DNA of 64,000 nt, taken from NCBI RefSeq assembly GCF_035825295.1, contig NZ_JAYMGI010000002.1:3036001-3100000 (forward strand). Reading direction: 5' to 3'. Positions 1 through 8,400 of this stretch are shown here, piece after piece. The DNA comes from Actinacidiphila sp. DG2A-62. GTDB lineage: Bacteria > Actinomycetota > Actinomycetes > Streptomycetales > Streptomycetaceae. Each line of letters opens with the position of its first letter. Position 1 is the first letter of the stretch. A program made the position numbers and the translations under genes. The notes under the pieces were generated by a model. It was given only the letters and a program-made list of their open reading frames with translations, did no database searches and had not been told where the DNA came from.

Positions 1-141
1 CCGCATAGCCGTCCTCGTCCGCGCGGACGTCCGCTCCCCCGCGCGCGTCTGCGCGTCGAGGAACGCGGACGGACAACGGACGGACACCCGCGCGGACGCG
101 CCACGGAACCGCGACGTCGAACCGCTCGCACGCCACAACGC
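1..141. other. GC-rich intergenic, no gene seen
   Basis: No start, stop and ribosome-site pattern of a gene is visible. The stretch has short GGACGGACA-type near repeats around 67-90. It may be the edge of a gene that lies outside the window, but nothing supports that. Confidence 0.4.
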
Positions 142-178
142 CGAACGGCGCCCCCCGGGAACCAGGAGGCGCCGTCCG
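142..178 (-). terminator. Putative hairpin terminator after ssrA
   Basis: Arms 142-152 and 168-178 pair over 11 bp (one G-U pair in the minus-strand RNA) around a 15-nt loop. The hairpin lies 15 nt past the 3' end of the tmRNA on its strand. There is no clear U-run, which is common for terminators in high-GC actinomycetes. Function is inferred from structure and place. Confidence 0.5.
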
Positions 179-192
179 GCGCATGGGATGAG

Positions 193-576
193 TGGAGATG
201 GCGGGAATCGAACCCGCGTCCTGTGGTGCGGAACCAGGGCTTCTCCGAGCGCAGTCCGCTGTGCTTTTCTCGGCCCCGGCGGTCACGCGGACAAGCCGCC
301 GACGGGCTCAGCCACTGTGAGGTTTCCCGCCGTGCCCCGTGGCCGGGCTCGGCGGTTGAGTTCCCTAGATGATGCCAGGATCCGGGTCGGGAACAGCCCC
401 GGGCTGACACTCCGCGGAGTCTTCGCTAGCTGCTAATCAGGCAGCGAGAGCGAAGGCGGAGGAATCGCGCTTGGAATTGGCGATTATTGGTTTCGGCATA
501 TGGTTAACGAGATCATTGCCGCTTCCTCGGCTCGCTTCCCCTGCTTCGACATCCCCAGTCGAAACCGATCATCCCC
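193..576 (-). ncRNA. ssrA: tmRNA (transfer-messenger RNA)
   Basis: The tmRNA acts with SmpB to free ribosomes stalled on broken mRNA and tags the nascent chain for proteolysis. The 5' end (GGGGAUG, 576-570) pairs over 7 bp with CAUCUCC (200-194), giving the tRNA-like acceptor stem, and the T-arm GGUUCGAUUCC is plain near 204-214. The tag frame runs 481-437 and reads ANSKRDSSAFALAA followed by TGA. The tag I recall for S. coelicolor is ANTKRDSSQQAFALAA, so this one is two residues shorter and has Ser at position 3. The 3' CCA is not encoded (discriminator A, then CTC), so it must be added after transcription. smpB lies directly upstream on the same strand, the usual order in the genus. Confidence 0.97.
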
Positions 577-637
577 ATGTGGTGTTGTCAAACTGCTCCC
601 GCCGGTGCGGGCGGGCTCACCTCACCATCGTACGGGA

Positions 638-1231
638 TCAACGCCGGACCGGGCCAGCGCATTCCCCCCGGCCCGCCCCCGCCGCGCCCCGCGCACACCG
701 CGCACACCGCGCACGCCTGGGCCGCCCCAAGCGCCCCGGGGTCCCGCCGGCTGACGCGCGCTGCCTGCGCCGCGCCGCCGAGATCGCCCGGTCGGTCTCG
801 CGCCGGTCCTGCTTCTCCCGCAGCGTCTGCCGCTTGTCGTACTCCTTCTTGCCCTTCGCGAGCGCGATCTCGACCTTGACCCGGCCGTCCTTGAAGTACA
901 GGGCGAGCGGCACCACGGTGTGCCCGGACTCCTGGGACTTCTGGTCCAGCTTGTCGATCTCCGCCCGGTGCAGCAGCAGCTTGCGCTTGCGCCGCGCGGA
1001 GTGGTTGGTCCAGGTGCCCTGGGTGTACTCGGGGATGTGCACGTTGTACAGCCACGCCTCGTGCCCCTCCAGCTGCACGAAGCCGTCGACCAGCGACGCG
1101 CGGCCCAGACGCAGGGACTTGACCTCGGTGCCGGTGAGCACCAGGCCCGCCTCGTGCGTGTCGAGGATGTGGTAGTCGTGCCGCGCCTTCTTGTTCTGCG
1201 CGATCATCTTGCGACCGGTCTCTTTAGCCAT
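638..1231 (-). CDS. smpB: SsrA-binding protein SmpB, with long C-terminal tail
   Basis: SmpB binds the tRNA-like part of tmRNA and brings it to stalled ribosomes. The beta-barrel core is fully recognisable: TGTEVKSLR near residue 33, LYNVHIPEY near 61, and [15 protein letters not shown] near 126. The family is usually about 160 residues and ends just after a basic RRRQR segment, which here is at about 154-158. The frame then runs on for about 39 Arg/Ala/Gly/Cys-rich residues to 197. Part of this tail is coded by 9-bp tandem units (690-714). It could be a genuine extension or the result of a lost stop codon. The start ATG lies 18 nt after the S41 protease stop, so the genes are likely co-transcribed. 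No strong ribosome site is seen. Confidence 0.95.
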   Translation of the reverse strand: MAKETGRKMIAQNKKARHDYHILDTHEAGLVLTGTEVKSLRLGRASLVDGFVQLEGHEAWLYNVHIPEYTQGTWTNHSARRKRKLLLHRAEIDKLDQKSQESGHTVVPLALYFKDGRVKVEIALAKGKKEYDKRQTLREKQDRRETDRAISAARRRQRASAGGTPGRLGRPRRARCARCARGAAGAGRGECAGPVRR

Positions 1232-1249
1232 AGCCGGCCCATTGTCCCA

Positions 1250-2575
1250 CTACGAGGGGGCTCCCAGGCCAGCGAATACCTCGCGGCTGAAGGCGACCGG
1301 GTCCTGCCCGGCCGGCACGTCCACGTCGGGCGCGATGCCCTTGCCCTCGACGGTGCGGCCGTCGGGCAGCCGGTAGTGGCCCACGGTCAGCTCGGCGACC
1401 GATCCGTCCGGCAGCGCGCTGGGCATCTGCACCGAGCCCTTGCCGAAGGTGCGCGAGCCGATGACCACCGCCCGGCCGCGGTCCTGCAGCGCCCCGGCCA
1501 GCATCTCGGCCGCGCTCATCGTGCCGCCGTCGACCAGCACCACCAGCGGGACCCGGGTGTCGCCGCCGGGCGCGGCGTACAGGGCCTGCTGGGTGCCGTG
1601 CACGTCGTAGGTGGCGACCAGGCCGCCGTCGAGGAAGGCGGAGGCGGTCGCCACGGCCTCGGTGACCAGGCCGCCGGAGTTGCCGCGCAGGTCCAGCAGC
1701 ACGCCGCGGGGCGCGTCCCGCACGGCCGCGGCGACCTGCTTGCCGACGCCGGCGCTGAAGGCGTCGACGGCGATCACGGTCGGGCCGCCCGCGGGCCGGG
1801 TCACCGTCACCGCCTCGGTGGCCAGCGTGGCCCGGCGCACGGTCACCGACCAGCTGCGGCCGGCCCGCTGCACGCCGAGGGTGACGAGGCTGCCCGGCAC
1901 GTTGTCGCCGCGCAGGTCGGCGACGACCTCGGTGACGGCCAGGCCGGTACATCGGGCGCCGCCGATCGACGCGAGCACGTCGCCGACCCGCAGGCCCGCG
2001 CGGTCGGCCGGGCTGCCGCCCTGGACGCGGGCGATCTCGATCCGCCCGCCGTCGATCCGCCGCACCCACAGGCCGACGCCGACGTAGCGGCCGTTCAGCG
2101 CCTGCTGCAGTCCCGCGTACTCCTGCGCGGTGTAGAACGAGGACCAGCGGTCGCCGCTGCGGCTGACGAGCTTCTGCACGGTCTGCGCGCCGACCTGGCC
2201 GCTCTGGATCTCCGCGGCGATGCGGCCGGTGTCCAGCGGCGGCCGGTCGCCGTCCGCGCCGTCGTCGCCGGCCGGCCCGACGCCCGTACTGTCCGTGCCG
2301 TCGCCGCCCTGGCCGCCGGTTCCGCCGGCGGCGAGGGAGCCGTACGCGGAGGCGGCGCGTGAGCCGTACGGGCCGGCCGCGCCCTTGTCCGTACGGCCCT
2401 GGTCGGCGACGGTCGCGGCGCTCTCGGCGGCGATCCGGGTTCCGGGGCGGCGCTGGGCCGGATCGGTGAGGCTGCCGGCCGCGGCCCCGGTCGCGAGCAT
2501 GGTGCCGAACACCAACGTCAAGGTGGCCCCGCGGCGCAAGCGGCGGGGCGTCCCGAACAACCACGGGCCCGACAT
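1250..2575 (-). CDS. S41-family C-terminal processing protease (CtpA-like)
   Basis: A secreted or membrane-anchored serine protease of the S41 (CtpA/tail-specific protease) family. Counting from the ATG at 2575 (441 aa), a hydrophobic N-terminal segment follows the basic PRRLRR. A PDZ domain (GVGLWVRR ... ADRAGLRVGDVLASIGG) precedes the TSPc domain. The catalytic Ser354 sits in GGTMSAAEML and the Lys379 general base in TFGKGSVQ. The substrate is unknown. A longer start, TTG at 2647, has a good AGGAG site 8 nt upstream and would add 24 residues; I chose 2575 because MSGPWLF resembles the usual start of Streptomyces relatives as I recall them. The gene lies between ftsX and smpB, as in other streptomycetes. 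Confidence 0.9.
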   Translation of the reverse strand: MSGPWLFGTPRRLRRGATLTLVFGTMLATGAAAGSLTDPAQRRPGTRIAAESAATVADQGRTDKGAAGPYGSRAASAYGSLAAGGTGGQGGDGTDSTGVGPAGDDGADGDRPPLDTGRIAAEIQSGQVGAQTVQKLVSRSGDRWSSFYTAQEYAGLQQALNGRYVGVGLWVRRIDGGRIEIARVQGGSPADRAGLRVGDVLASIGGARCTGLAVTEVVADLRGDNVPGSLVTLGVQRAGRSWSVTVRRATLATEAVTVTRPAGGPTVIAVDAFSAGVGKQVAAAVRDAPRGVLLDLRGNSGGLVTEAVATASAFLDGGLVATYDVHGTQQALYAAPGGDTRVPLVVLVDGGTMSAAEMLAGALQDRGRAVVIGSRTFGKGSVQMPSALPDGSVAELTVGHYRLPDGRTVEGKGIAPDVDVPAGQDPVAFSREVFAGLGAPS

Positions 2576-2725
2576 GGCCGGCAGTCTAGGCCAGAACGGG
2601 CCGCCGGACGGGGCGTTGCCGCTACCCCGTGCGGCGGCCGCGCGCAACCGCGGGGCTCCTGCCTGCGGCGACGGGCGCGCGGTGCGGCGCGGGTCACACG
2701 GCCGGGGCCGCGCGGCGGCGGCGCG

Positions 2726-3643
2726 TCACACCTTCAGGTAGCGGCGCAGTGCGATGAACGCCGCGATCGCCGGCATCACGATGCCGATGCCGAGCACCAG
2801 CGGAAGTTCGCGCACGACCGGCCCCCAGCCCAGGAACGACACCAGCGGGATCTTCTCCTGCAGCCGCAGGCCCGAGTCGATCAGGAAGTAGCGTCCGCCG
2901 AGCAGCATCACGCAGGCCAGTCCCGCGCCGACGAGTCCGGCGAAGGCGGCCTCCATGATGAACGGCATCTGGATGTAGAAGCTGGACGCGCCGACCAGCC
3001 GCATGATCCCGGTCTCGCGGCGGCGGCTGAACGCCGAGACGCGCACCGTGTTGACGATCAGCAGCATCGCGACCGTCAGCATGAACGCGAGCACCACGTA
3101 CGCGATCTTGGTCATGCCGTTGAGCAGGCTGAAGAGGTTCTGCAGCACGTCTCTCTGGTCGACCACCGACTGCACGCCGGGATGCCCCTGGAAGAGGCTG
3201 GCGATGATGGCGAACTTGGTCGGGTCCTTCAGCTTGACCCGGTAGTTCTCCTGCATCTGGTCGGGGGTGATGGTGCTGGCGAGCGAGGAGCTCTTGAACT
3301 GCTCCTGGTAGTGCTTGTACGCCTGCTCGGCGCTCTCGTGGTAGACCTTCTCGACGATCGGCTGGGCCTTGAGGTCCTTGAGGATGCTGGCCTTCTGGTC
3401 GTCGGTGACGGCGCCGTGCGCGCAGTTGGGGGTGGAGGCGCCGTCGCTCTTGTTGCACATGTAGATGGTGACCTGGACCTTGTCGTACCAGTACCCCTTC
3501 ATCGCGTCGACCTGCTTGTTGACCAGGAACGCTCCGCCGGTCAGGGCGAGGGACAGGGCGACGGAGATGATGACGGCGAACGTCATCGTCAGGTTGCGGC
3601 GGAGGCCGACGCCGATCTCCGACAGGACGAAGTGGGCGCGCAT
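2726..3643 (-). CDS. ftsX: Cell division ABC transporter permease FtsX
   Basis: FtsX is the membrane partner of FtsE; together they control peptidoglycan hydrolases at the cell wall. The 305-residue protein has the FtsX plan: a cytoplasmic start, a first membrane helix at about 18-41, an extracellular domain of about 130 residues that holds two cysteines (MCNKSD and PNCAHG), and three more helices from about 176. The segment RRRETGIMRLVGAS after helix 2 is the FtsX signature. An AGAGGAA-type ribosome site precedes the ATG. It follows ftsE by 49 nt on the same strand, so one transcript is likely. Confidence 0.96.
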   Translation of the reverse strand: MRAHFVLSEIGVGLRRNLTMTFAVIISVALSLALTGGAFLVNKQVDAMKGYWYDKVQVTIYMCNKSDGASTPNCAHGAVTDDQKASILKDLKAQPIVEKVYHESAEQAYKHYQEQFKSSSLASTITPDQMQENYRVKLKDPTKFAIIASLFQGHPGVQSVVDQRDVLQNLFSLLNGMTKIAYVVLAFMLTVAMLLIVNTVRVSAFSRRRETGIMRLVGASSFYIQMPFIMEAAFAGLVGAGLACVMLLGGRYFLIDSGLRLQEKIPLVSFLGWGPVVRELPLVLGIGIVMPAIAAFIALRRYLKV

Positions 3644-3692
3644 GGGTCAGGTTCCTCTCAGGGGGCGACGGGGACGGACGGCTTCCGGTGAC

Positions 3693-4382
3693 TCAGTGCT
3701 GGTAGCCGTACACACCGCGCGACTGGTCGCGGACCAGTCGCCCCTTCTCCAGTTCGATGACGCGCTTGCGCATCTGGTCGACGATGTTCTGGTCGTGGGT
3801 GGCCATCACCACGGTGGTGCCGGTGCGGTTGATCCGGTCGAGCAGCCGCATGATGCCGACCGAGGTCTGCGGGTCGAGGTTTCCGGTCGGCTCGTCGGCG
3901 ATCAGCAGCATCGGGCGGTTGACGAAGGCCCGGGCGATGGCCACGCGCTGCTGCTCGCCGCCGGACAGCTCGCCCGGCATGCGGTCCTCCTTGCCGGCCA
4001 GGCCGACCAGGTCGAGAACCTCGGGGACGGTCTTCCTGATGGTGCCGCGGGGCTTGCCGATGACTTCGAGGGCGAAGGCGACGTTCTCCGCGACCGTCTT
4101 GTTGGGCAGCAGCCGGAAGTCCTGGAAGACGGTGCCGAGCTGGCGCCGCATGTGCGGGACCTTCCAGTTGGACAGCCGGTTGAGGTCCTTGCCGAGGACG
4201 TGCACGAGACCGGTGTCGGTGCGCTCCTCGCGCAGGATCAGGCGCAGGAAGGTCGACTTGCCCGAGCCGGACGAGCCCACCAGGAAGACGAACTCGCCCT
4301 TCTCGATCTCCAGCGAGACGTCCCGGAGTGCGGGACGGTTCTGTTTGGGGTAGGTCTTCGAGACGCTGTCGAATCGGATCAC
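3693..4382 (-). CDS. ftsE: Cell division ATP-binding protein FtsE
   Basis: Cytoplasmic ABC ATPase that drives FtsX. The GTG start at 4382 gives 229 residues, the usual length in the genus; the longer in-frame reading upstream is proline-rich and without family likeness. Walker A is GSSGSGKST (about 36-44), the Q-loop is in [12 protein letters not shown], the ABC signature is LSGGEQQR, Walker B is [13 protein letters not shown] and the switch histidine is in MATHD. It is the first gene of ftsE-ftsX. The ribosome site upstream is weak. The promoter should lie within 4383-4670, shared with the divergent small gene. Confidence 0.96.
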   Translation of the reverse strand: MIRFDSVSKTYPKQNRPALRDVSLEIEKGEFVFLVGSSGSGKSTFLRLILREERTDTGLVHVLGKDLNRLSNWKVPHMRRQLGTVFQDFRLLPNKTVAENVAFALEVIGKPRGTIRKTVPEVLDLVGLAGKEDRMPGELSGGEQQRVAIARAFVNRPMLLIADEPTGNLDPQTSVGIMRLLDRINRTGTTVVMATHDQNIVDQMRKRVIELEKGRLVRDQSRGVYGYQH

Positions 4383-4673
4383 GTTCGCACCAGGTTTGCG
4401 GGGGGAGCGGACAGGGGATAGGGGCGACACTACCCGGCGCGGCGGGGGCGGCGCAGTCGCCGACGGGGGTTGGTGGCCCGCCCCACAGGGCATACCGGGG
4501 CAAGGGCGTCATCCCGCTCGGGACGGCGTCCGGGCGGCCCTTCGCGGCGGAACCTGGCACAGTAGGAGGCAGGGGGAGAACCGCGCGCGAGGCGTTCGCG
4601 CCGAGTGGAGCGGGGCCCCGAATGGAACGATTTCCGCGACGTGGGCGTTCACCGGACCGAGGAGGAGATCACC

Positions 4674-4865
4674 ATGACGGTCGACCGGCTGGTGTGCGCG
4701 AACTGTTCCGGCCCGGTGAGCGAGGGCCGCTGCGCCGTGTGCCGCGCCAACCGCGCGCGCCTGCAGCAGGAGAACCCCTGGTCCTCCATATCCCCGCTGG
4801 CCCTGATAGCCCTCCTGGTCGCGCTCCTCACGGTGGCCCTGGTGGTGGAGCACGCCACGGCGTGA
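4674..4865 (+). CDS. Small zinc-ribbon-like membrane protein
   Basis: A 63-residue protein. The ATG at 4674 has a very strong GAGGAGGA ribosome site 7 nt upstream, which fixes the start. Residues 8-23 hold two knuckles, CANC and CAVC, that could bind one zinc ion, and residues 39-58 form one membrane helix (PLALIALLVALLTVALVV). I do not recognise a named family. Similar short genes near ftsE and prfB in streptomycetes come to mind, so it is probably a conserved core gene rather than part of the toxin island. The role is unknown. It is divergent from ftsE and convergent with the immunity gene, whose end is 34 nt away. Confidence 0.8.
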   Translation: MTVDRLVCANCSGPVSEGRCAVCRANRARLQQENPWSSISPLALIALLVALLTVALVVEHATA

Positions 4866-4899
4866 GAGCCGGCGGTGCCGCAAAGCCACGCCCTCGCGG

Positions 4900-5448
4900 T
4901 CACTTCAAGGGCTGCGCGCCCAGGTGGTACCTGAGCCAGTCAGTGCCGCCCATTGCCGCCACCCCGGAGTCGACAAGCCGCTTCGCCTCTGCCGTGTAGT
5001 AATGCCCGGCTAGCCAGGACCGGCTGCCCGACACAGTGTTCTCCACCCATGCCCCCTTGATCATTTTCGACCCAGCCTGCTTTCGACACCTTTTCCAAAG
5101 AGTCATCAGGGGCGTGTCGTCGGTCATCGCCGAGAGCACGGATACGCGAATCACCGATTCGGACTGCTCTCCTACAGAGATAAACAGCGAGTTCGGATTC
5201 GCCTTCGCGTATTCAAGGGCCGACTGGACGTCCAGGTTAATGGGCTCAGGGTTCAGCGACAGGCGGTCGACCACAACTTCCGGCTGCCCCGCCTCCTTGC
5301 CGATCTCAGCCTCGGGTCCGACCAGTCGAGCTTGATACGCGGGGAAGAACTGCTCCTCCACGAGGATCATCCCGGAGTCGGCAGCCCACTCTCGCACCAT
5401 CGCGCAGATCTCACGACGATCACCATGAAACTGAAGCGATATCTTCAT
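4900..5448 (-). CDS. Putative immunity protein for the RHS toxin
   Basis: A 182-residue cytoplasmic protein without signal peptide or membrane helix. It starts 9 nt after the RHS stop codon, and its GAGGCAGG ribosome site fills that gap, so it should be translated along with the toxin. Position directly after the toxin tip is the classic place for the immunity gene of a polymorphic toxin. Its GC content is visibly lower than that of flanking core genes and matches the low-GC toxin tip, as expected for a cassette exchanged as a unit. No named Imm family is recognised. Features to search with: an N-terminal MKISLQFHGDRREIC strand-helix start and a C-terminal TDWLRYHLGAQ. Confidence 0.7.
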   Translation of the reverse strand: MKISLQFHGDRREICAMVREWAADSGMILVEEQFFPAYQARLVGPEAEIGKEAGQPEVVVDRLSLNPEPINLDVQSALEYAKANPNSLFISVGEQSESVIRVSVLSAMTDDTPLMTLWKRCRKQAGSKMIKGAWVENTVSGSRSWLAGHYYTAEAKRLVDSGVAAMGGTDWLRYHLGAQPLK

Positions 5449-5457
5449 CCTGCCTCA

Positions 5458-8400
5458 CTAGTTGTAGGCCACGAAGTGCATCTCGATTCCAATTCCTTCG
5501 AGATCTTGAAGCGCTTCAGCTTCTCTCTTGATAGGGGCGCCCGACCGCATCGATTGCTTTCCGACGTTGATTCCGTACAGCGATCCATCCGCTCGCTGCA
5601 CGAGAATATCTGGGCGTCTCGACCCTTTGAATCCGCCGGGAGTGGCGAACTCCCTCTCTGGCAACCTTGCTCCTCCAGCAATGACCTCCCCATCGGACAC
5701 CTGGTCAGCGACCTCGGCGATCTTCAGATTGTGCGGGCCGGTACCTGCCGGCTTTGGACCCCGCATCATCTGAGGCCGTCCACCGTTCGCGCAGTCGCAT
5801 ACGGAGCGATGGCGCGGAACAGACCCGCCGCAGTTGTGGACCAGGACCGGAGTGGCCCCCGCCAGGACATAGTACGAGTGGAGGTCGGTGACCGTCAGGT
5901 CGTAGGTGGTGGCCCGGCGGTGGTAGCTGCGGACCGCGGTCACGGTCGCGGTGGTGCCGTCGGGCTGGCGGAGGACGGTGCCGGCAGTCAGGTCGCGCGC
6001 ATCGGTCCAGCGGTGGTGGGTGACGTCCCAGAAGGGATGGTGCCAGGTGGTCGTCAGCTTCTGGGGCGGTGCGTTGGGCTGCCGGTCTGAGTGGACGGCC
6101 AGGTCGGTGAAGTCCCGGTCAGTGTGGGTGACGATGACCCGCTGCACCTTCTCCGGCTTCGTGACCCCGGTCTGCGGATCGGTGGCCAGCACCGTGTCCC
6201 CGGCCTTCACCTTGGCGATGGGTTTCGAGCCGCCGCCGGCCAGCCGCACCGGGGTGTCGGCCAGGAAACTGTGTACCGGGCAGCCCGCCGCCTCAGCCGG
6301 CTGTGGCGGCAACTCGTCGGCCAGGTCGACTTCTCTGTCGAACTTGGCGAGTTCGCGCTCGGAGCGGACGGCCGCGAGCGCGTCCTCCGCGTCCTTCTCC
6401 AGCATGGTGGCGTCTTTGAGTGCCACCAACGCCTTGTCCAGCGCCCTGGCAATCTTGAGCGCTTTGCCGGCGACGCGTATCGCCTTGAAGACCTTCGTCC
6501 ACGGCACGAAGTTCGCCAGGGTGCTGATACATCCCATGGCGCTGCCCTTGGTGATGCAGTCGATCGCGTCGTCGACACCGATGACCGCGCCGATGAGGTT
6601 GAGCAGCTGATGCGTCAGGCTCTGCTTGACCTTCTTCGCAGCCTCCTGCGCGGCGTGGGCCGTCGCCTTCTTCTGCTCCGCCGCGTGCTCCTCGTTGTCG
6701 AGTTGCTTCGTCGACGCCGTGCTGGTGCTCGTGCCCTTGGTGCACTTGCCCTTGTGGCAGGACGCACGGCCCGGGTTCTCGGGGTCGACGGGGCCGTCGG
6801 TGATGATGTCGCCCGAGCCGTCGCCCTTCGGTGTCCCGATGCCGCACAAGTCGGCCGGGCAGGCGCCGCTGGGATCGGAGCTGCTGACCGGGTCGTTGCC
6901 CGAGTACGCGTAGGCATTCCATGTCTGCGGCGCACCTGGTGACAGCAACGCGTCCGGCGTCAGGAAGCGCCCGGTCGACGCGTCGTACTCACGTGCTCCC
7001 AGATTGGTCAGACCGGTCTCGTCGTCCTGCTCGCCACCGACGAACCCGCGGTCGCCGACCCATCCCGACGACGCCGTGCGCAGCTGGCCGAACGGCAGGT
7101 ACTGGCGCCGGGTGACCGCGCCCGTGCTCGCGTCGATCTCGATCTGACCGGTACCGTTCTGGTCCCCGACCAGGTACGCGAAACCCGCGGAGGAGTGCAC
7201 GGCGACGGTCATCCCGGCGATGGCTATGTAACGGACCCCCGTGGCCGTGCTGTCCCCCGCCTTGAGCGTGACCTCCTCGTCGGGCAGGAACAGCACGCTG
7301 CCGCTGCCGTCGCGCCGCAGCAGCAGGTTGCCGTCCGCGTCGTACACGTACGACGTCGCCGTGGACTGGCCGGTCTGAGCGAGCTGGGTGAGCTTGCCCT
7401 CGTCGTCGAAGGTGAAGGTGTCGATCCCGGCCGAGGTGGTGCGCGTCGAGACGTTGCCTGCCTTGTCGTACGTGTAGTCCGTGTTCTTGTCGACGACCGG
7501 GGCGCCCGGCGTGTGTGAGGCCACCTGCGCGAGGGCATGGGCAGGCCCTCCGGACGCCTTGGCGTCGGTGTAGGTGGAAACCGCGTCGTCGGCACTGTCG
7601 CCGGTCAGGTCGTGATCGATCTGGGTCTTGCGGTCGCCGGTCGCGTCGTAGGTCCACGACTGCCAGTACGGAGCGGGTCCGCCGACGGTCGCCGCGGAGC
7701 CGGACGACGGTGTGGCCGCGCACGCGTCGGTGGCCGTCCATGCGGCGGTCAGCCTCTGTGCGTAGTCGTAGCCGAAGCATTGGGTGTCGGTCTGGCCGGT
7801 CTCCAGCTGGTCGCTGATCCGCGTGATGAGACCCGACGGCAGATAGGTGTAGTTCGCGTCGTCCGCCTTGACCCGGCCCGAGTCGGTGACGGTGAGCTGG
7901 TCCTTCAGCCGACGTGTCTGCTCGTCGTAGCTGTAGGTCGTGTTGACGACGTTGCCAGACGGACCGAACGAGAACTGCTGTGGCTCGTCGTACTCCGTCC
8001 AGCTGAGTTTGTCGACGTAGTCCCAGCTGCCGGCGTCGCCGCCTGCGGAGGTGGGCCGGCCGAACGCGTCGTATCCGTAGCTGACGGTTTCCGACGGCAG
8101 CGAACCGGCCGCGCTGTCGGTGTACGAGTGGAGGTTGCCAGTCGGGGTGTAGGTGCGGTCGGTGATGTACGTGCCGGCCGGGTCGGTGCCGTCGGGCGAG
8201 GGGGGGATGACAGTCTCGGTCGACTGGGTCCAGCCGTGGCTGTCGTAGCCGAGGATCTTCTGGGTGTAGGCCAGCCCGTTGTCATAGCGCGTGGAGGAAG
8301 TCGGCAACCCCTTCTTGAGGGTGTCGTAGGTCCACGACGCCAGCTCGTTGGACGCGGAGAGGGTGGCTGTGGTCGTGGTGTCGTACTCGGCCGTTTTGCG

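Noticed and set aside
586..591. TTGACA just upstream of the tmRNA
   Set aside because: It lies only about 10 nt before the mature 5' end, too close to be its -35 box unless the transcript starts inside the gene.
580..637. Short GC hairpin between smpB and ssrA as a terminator
   Set aside because: The stem is only about 6 bp and lies in the likely ssrA promoter or leader, so it is too weak to call.
5832..6282. A true intein in the RHS protein
   Set aside because: There is no homing endonuclease or conserved extein after it; the toxin tip that follows fits a toxin-releasing Hint domain better.
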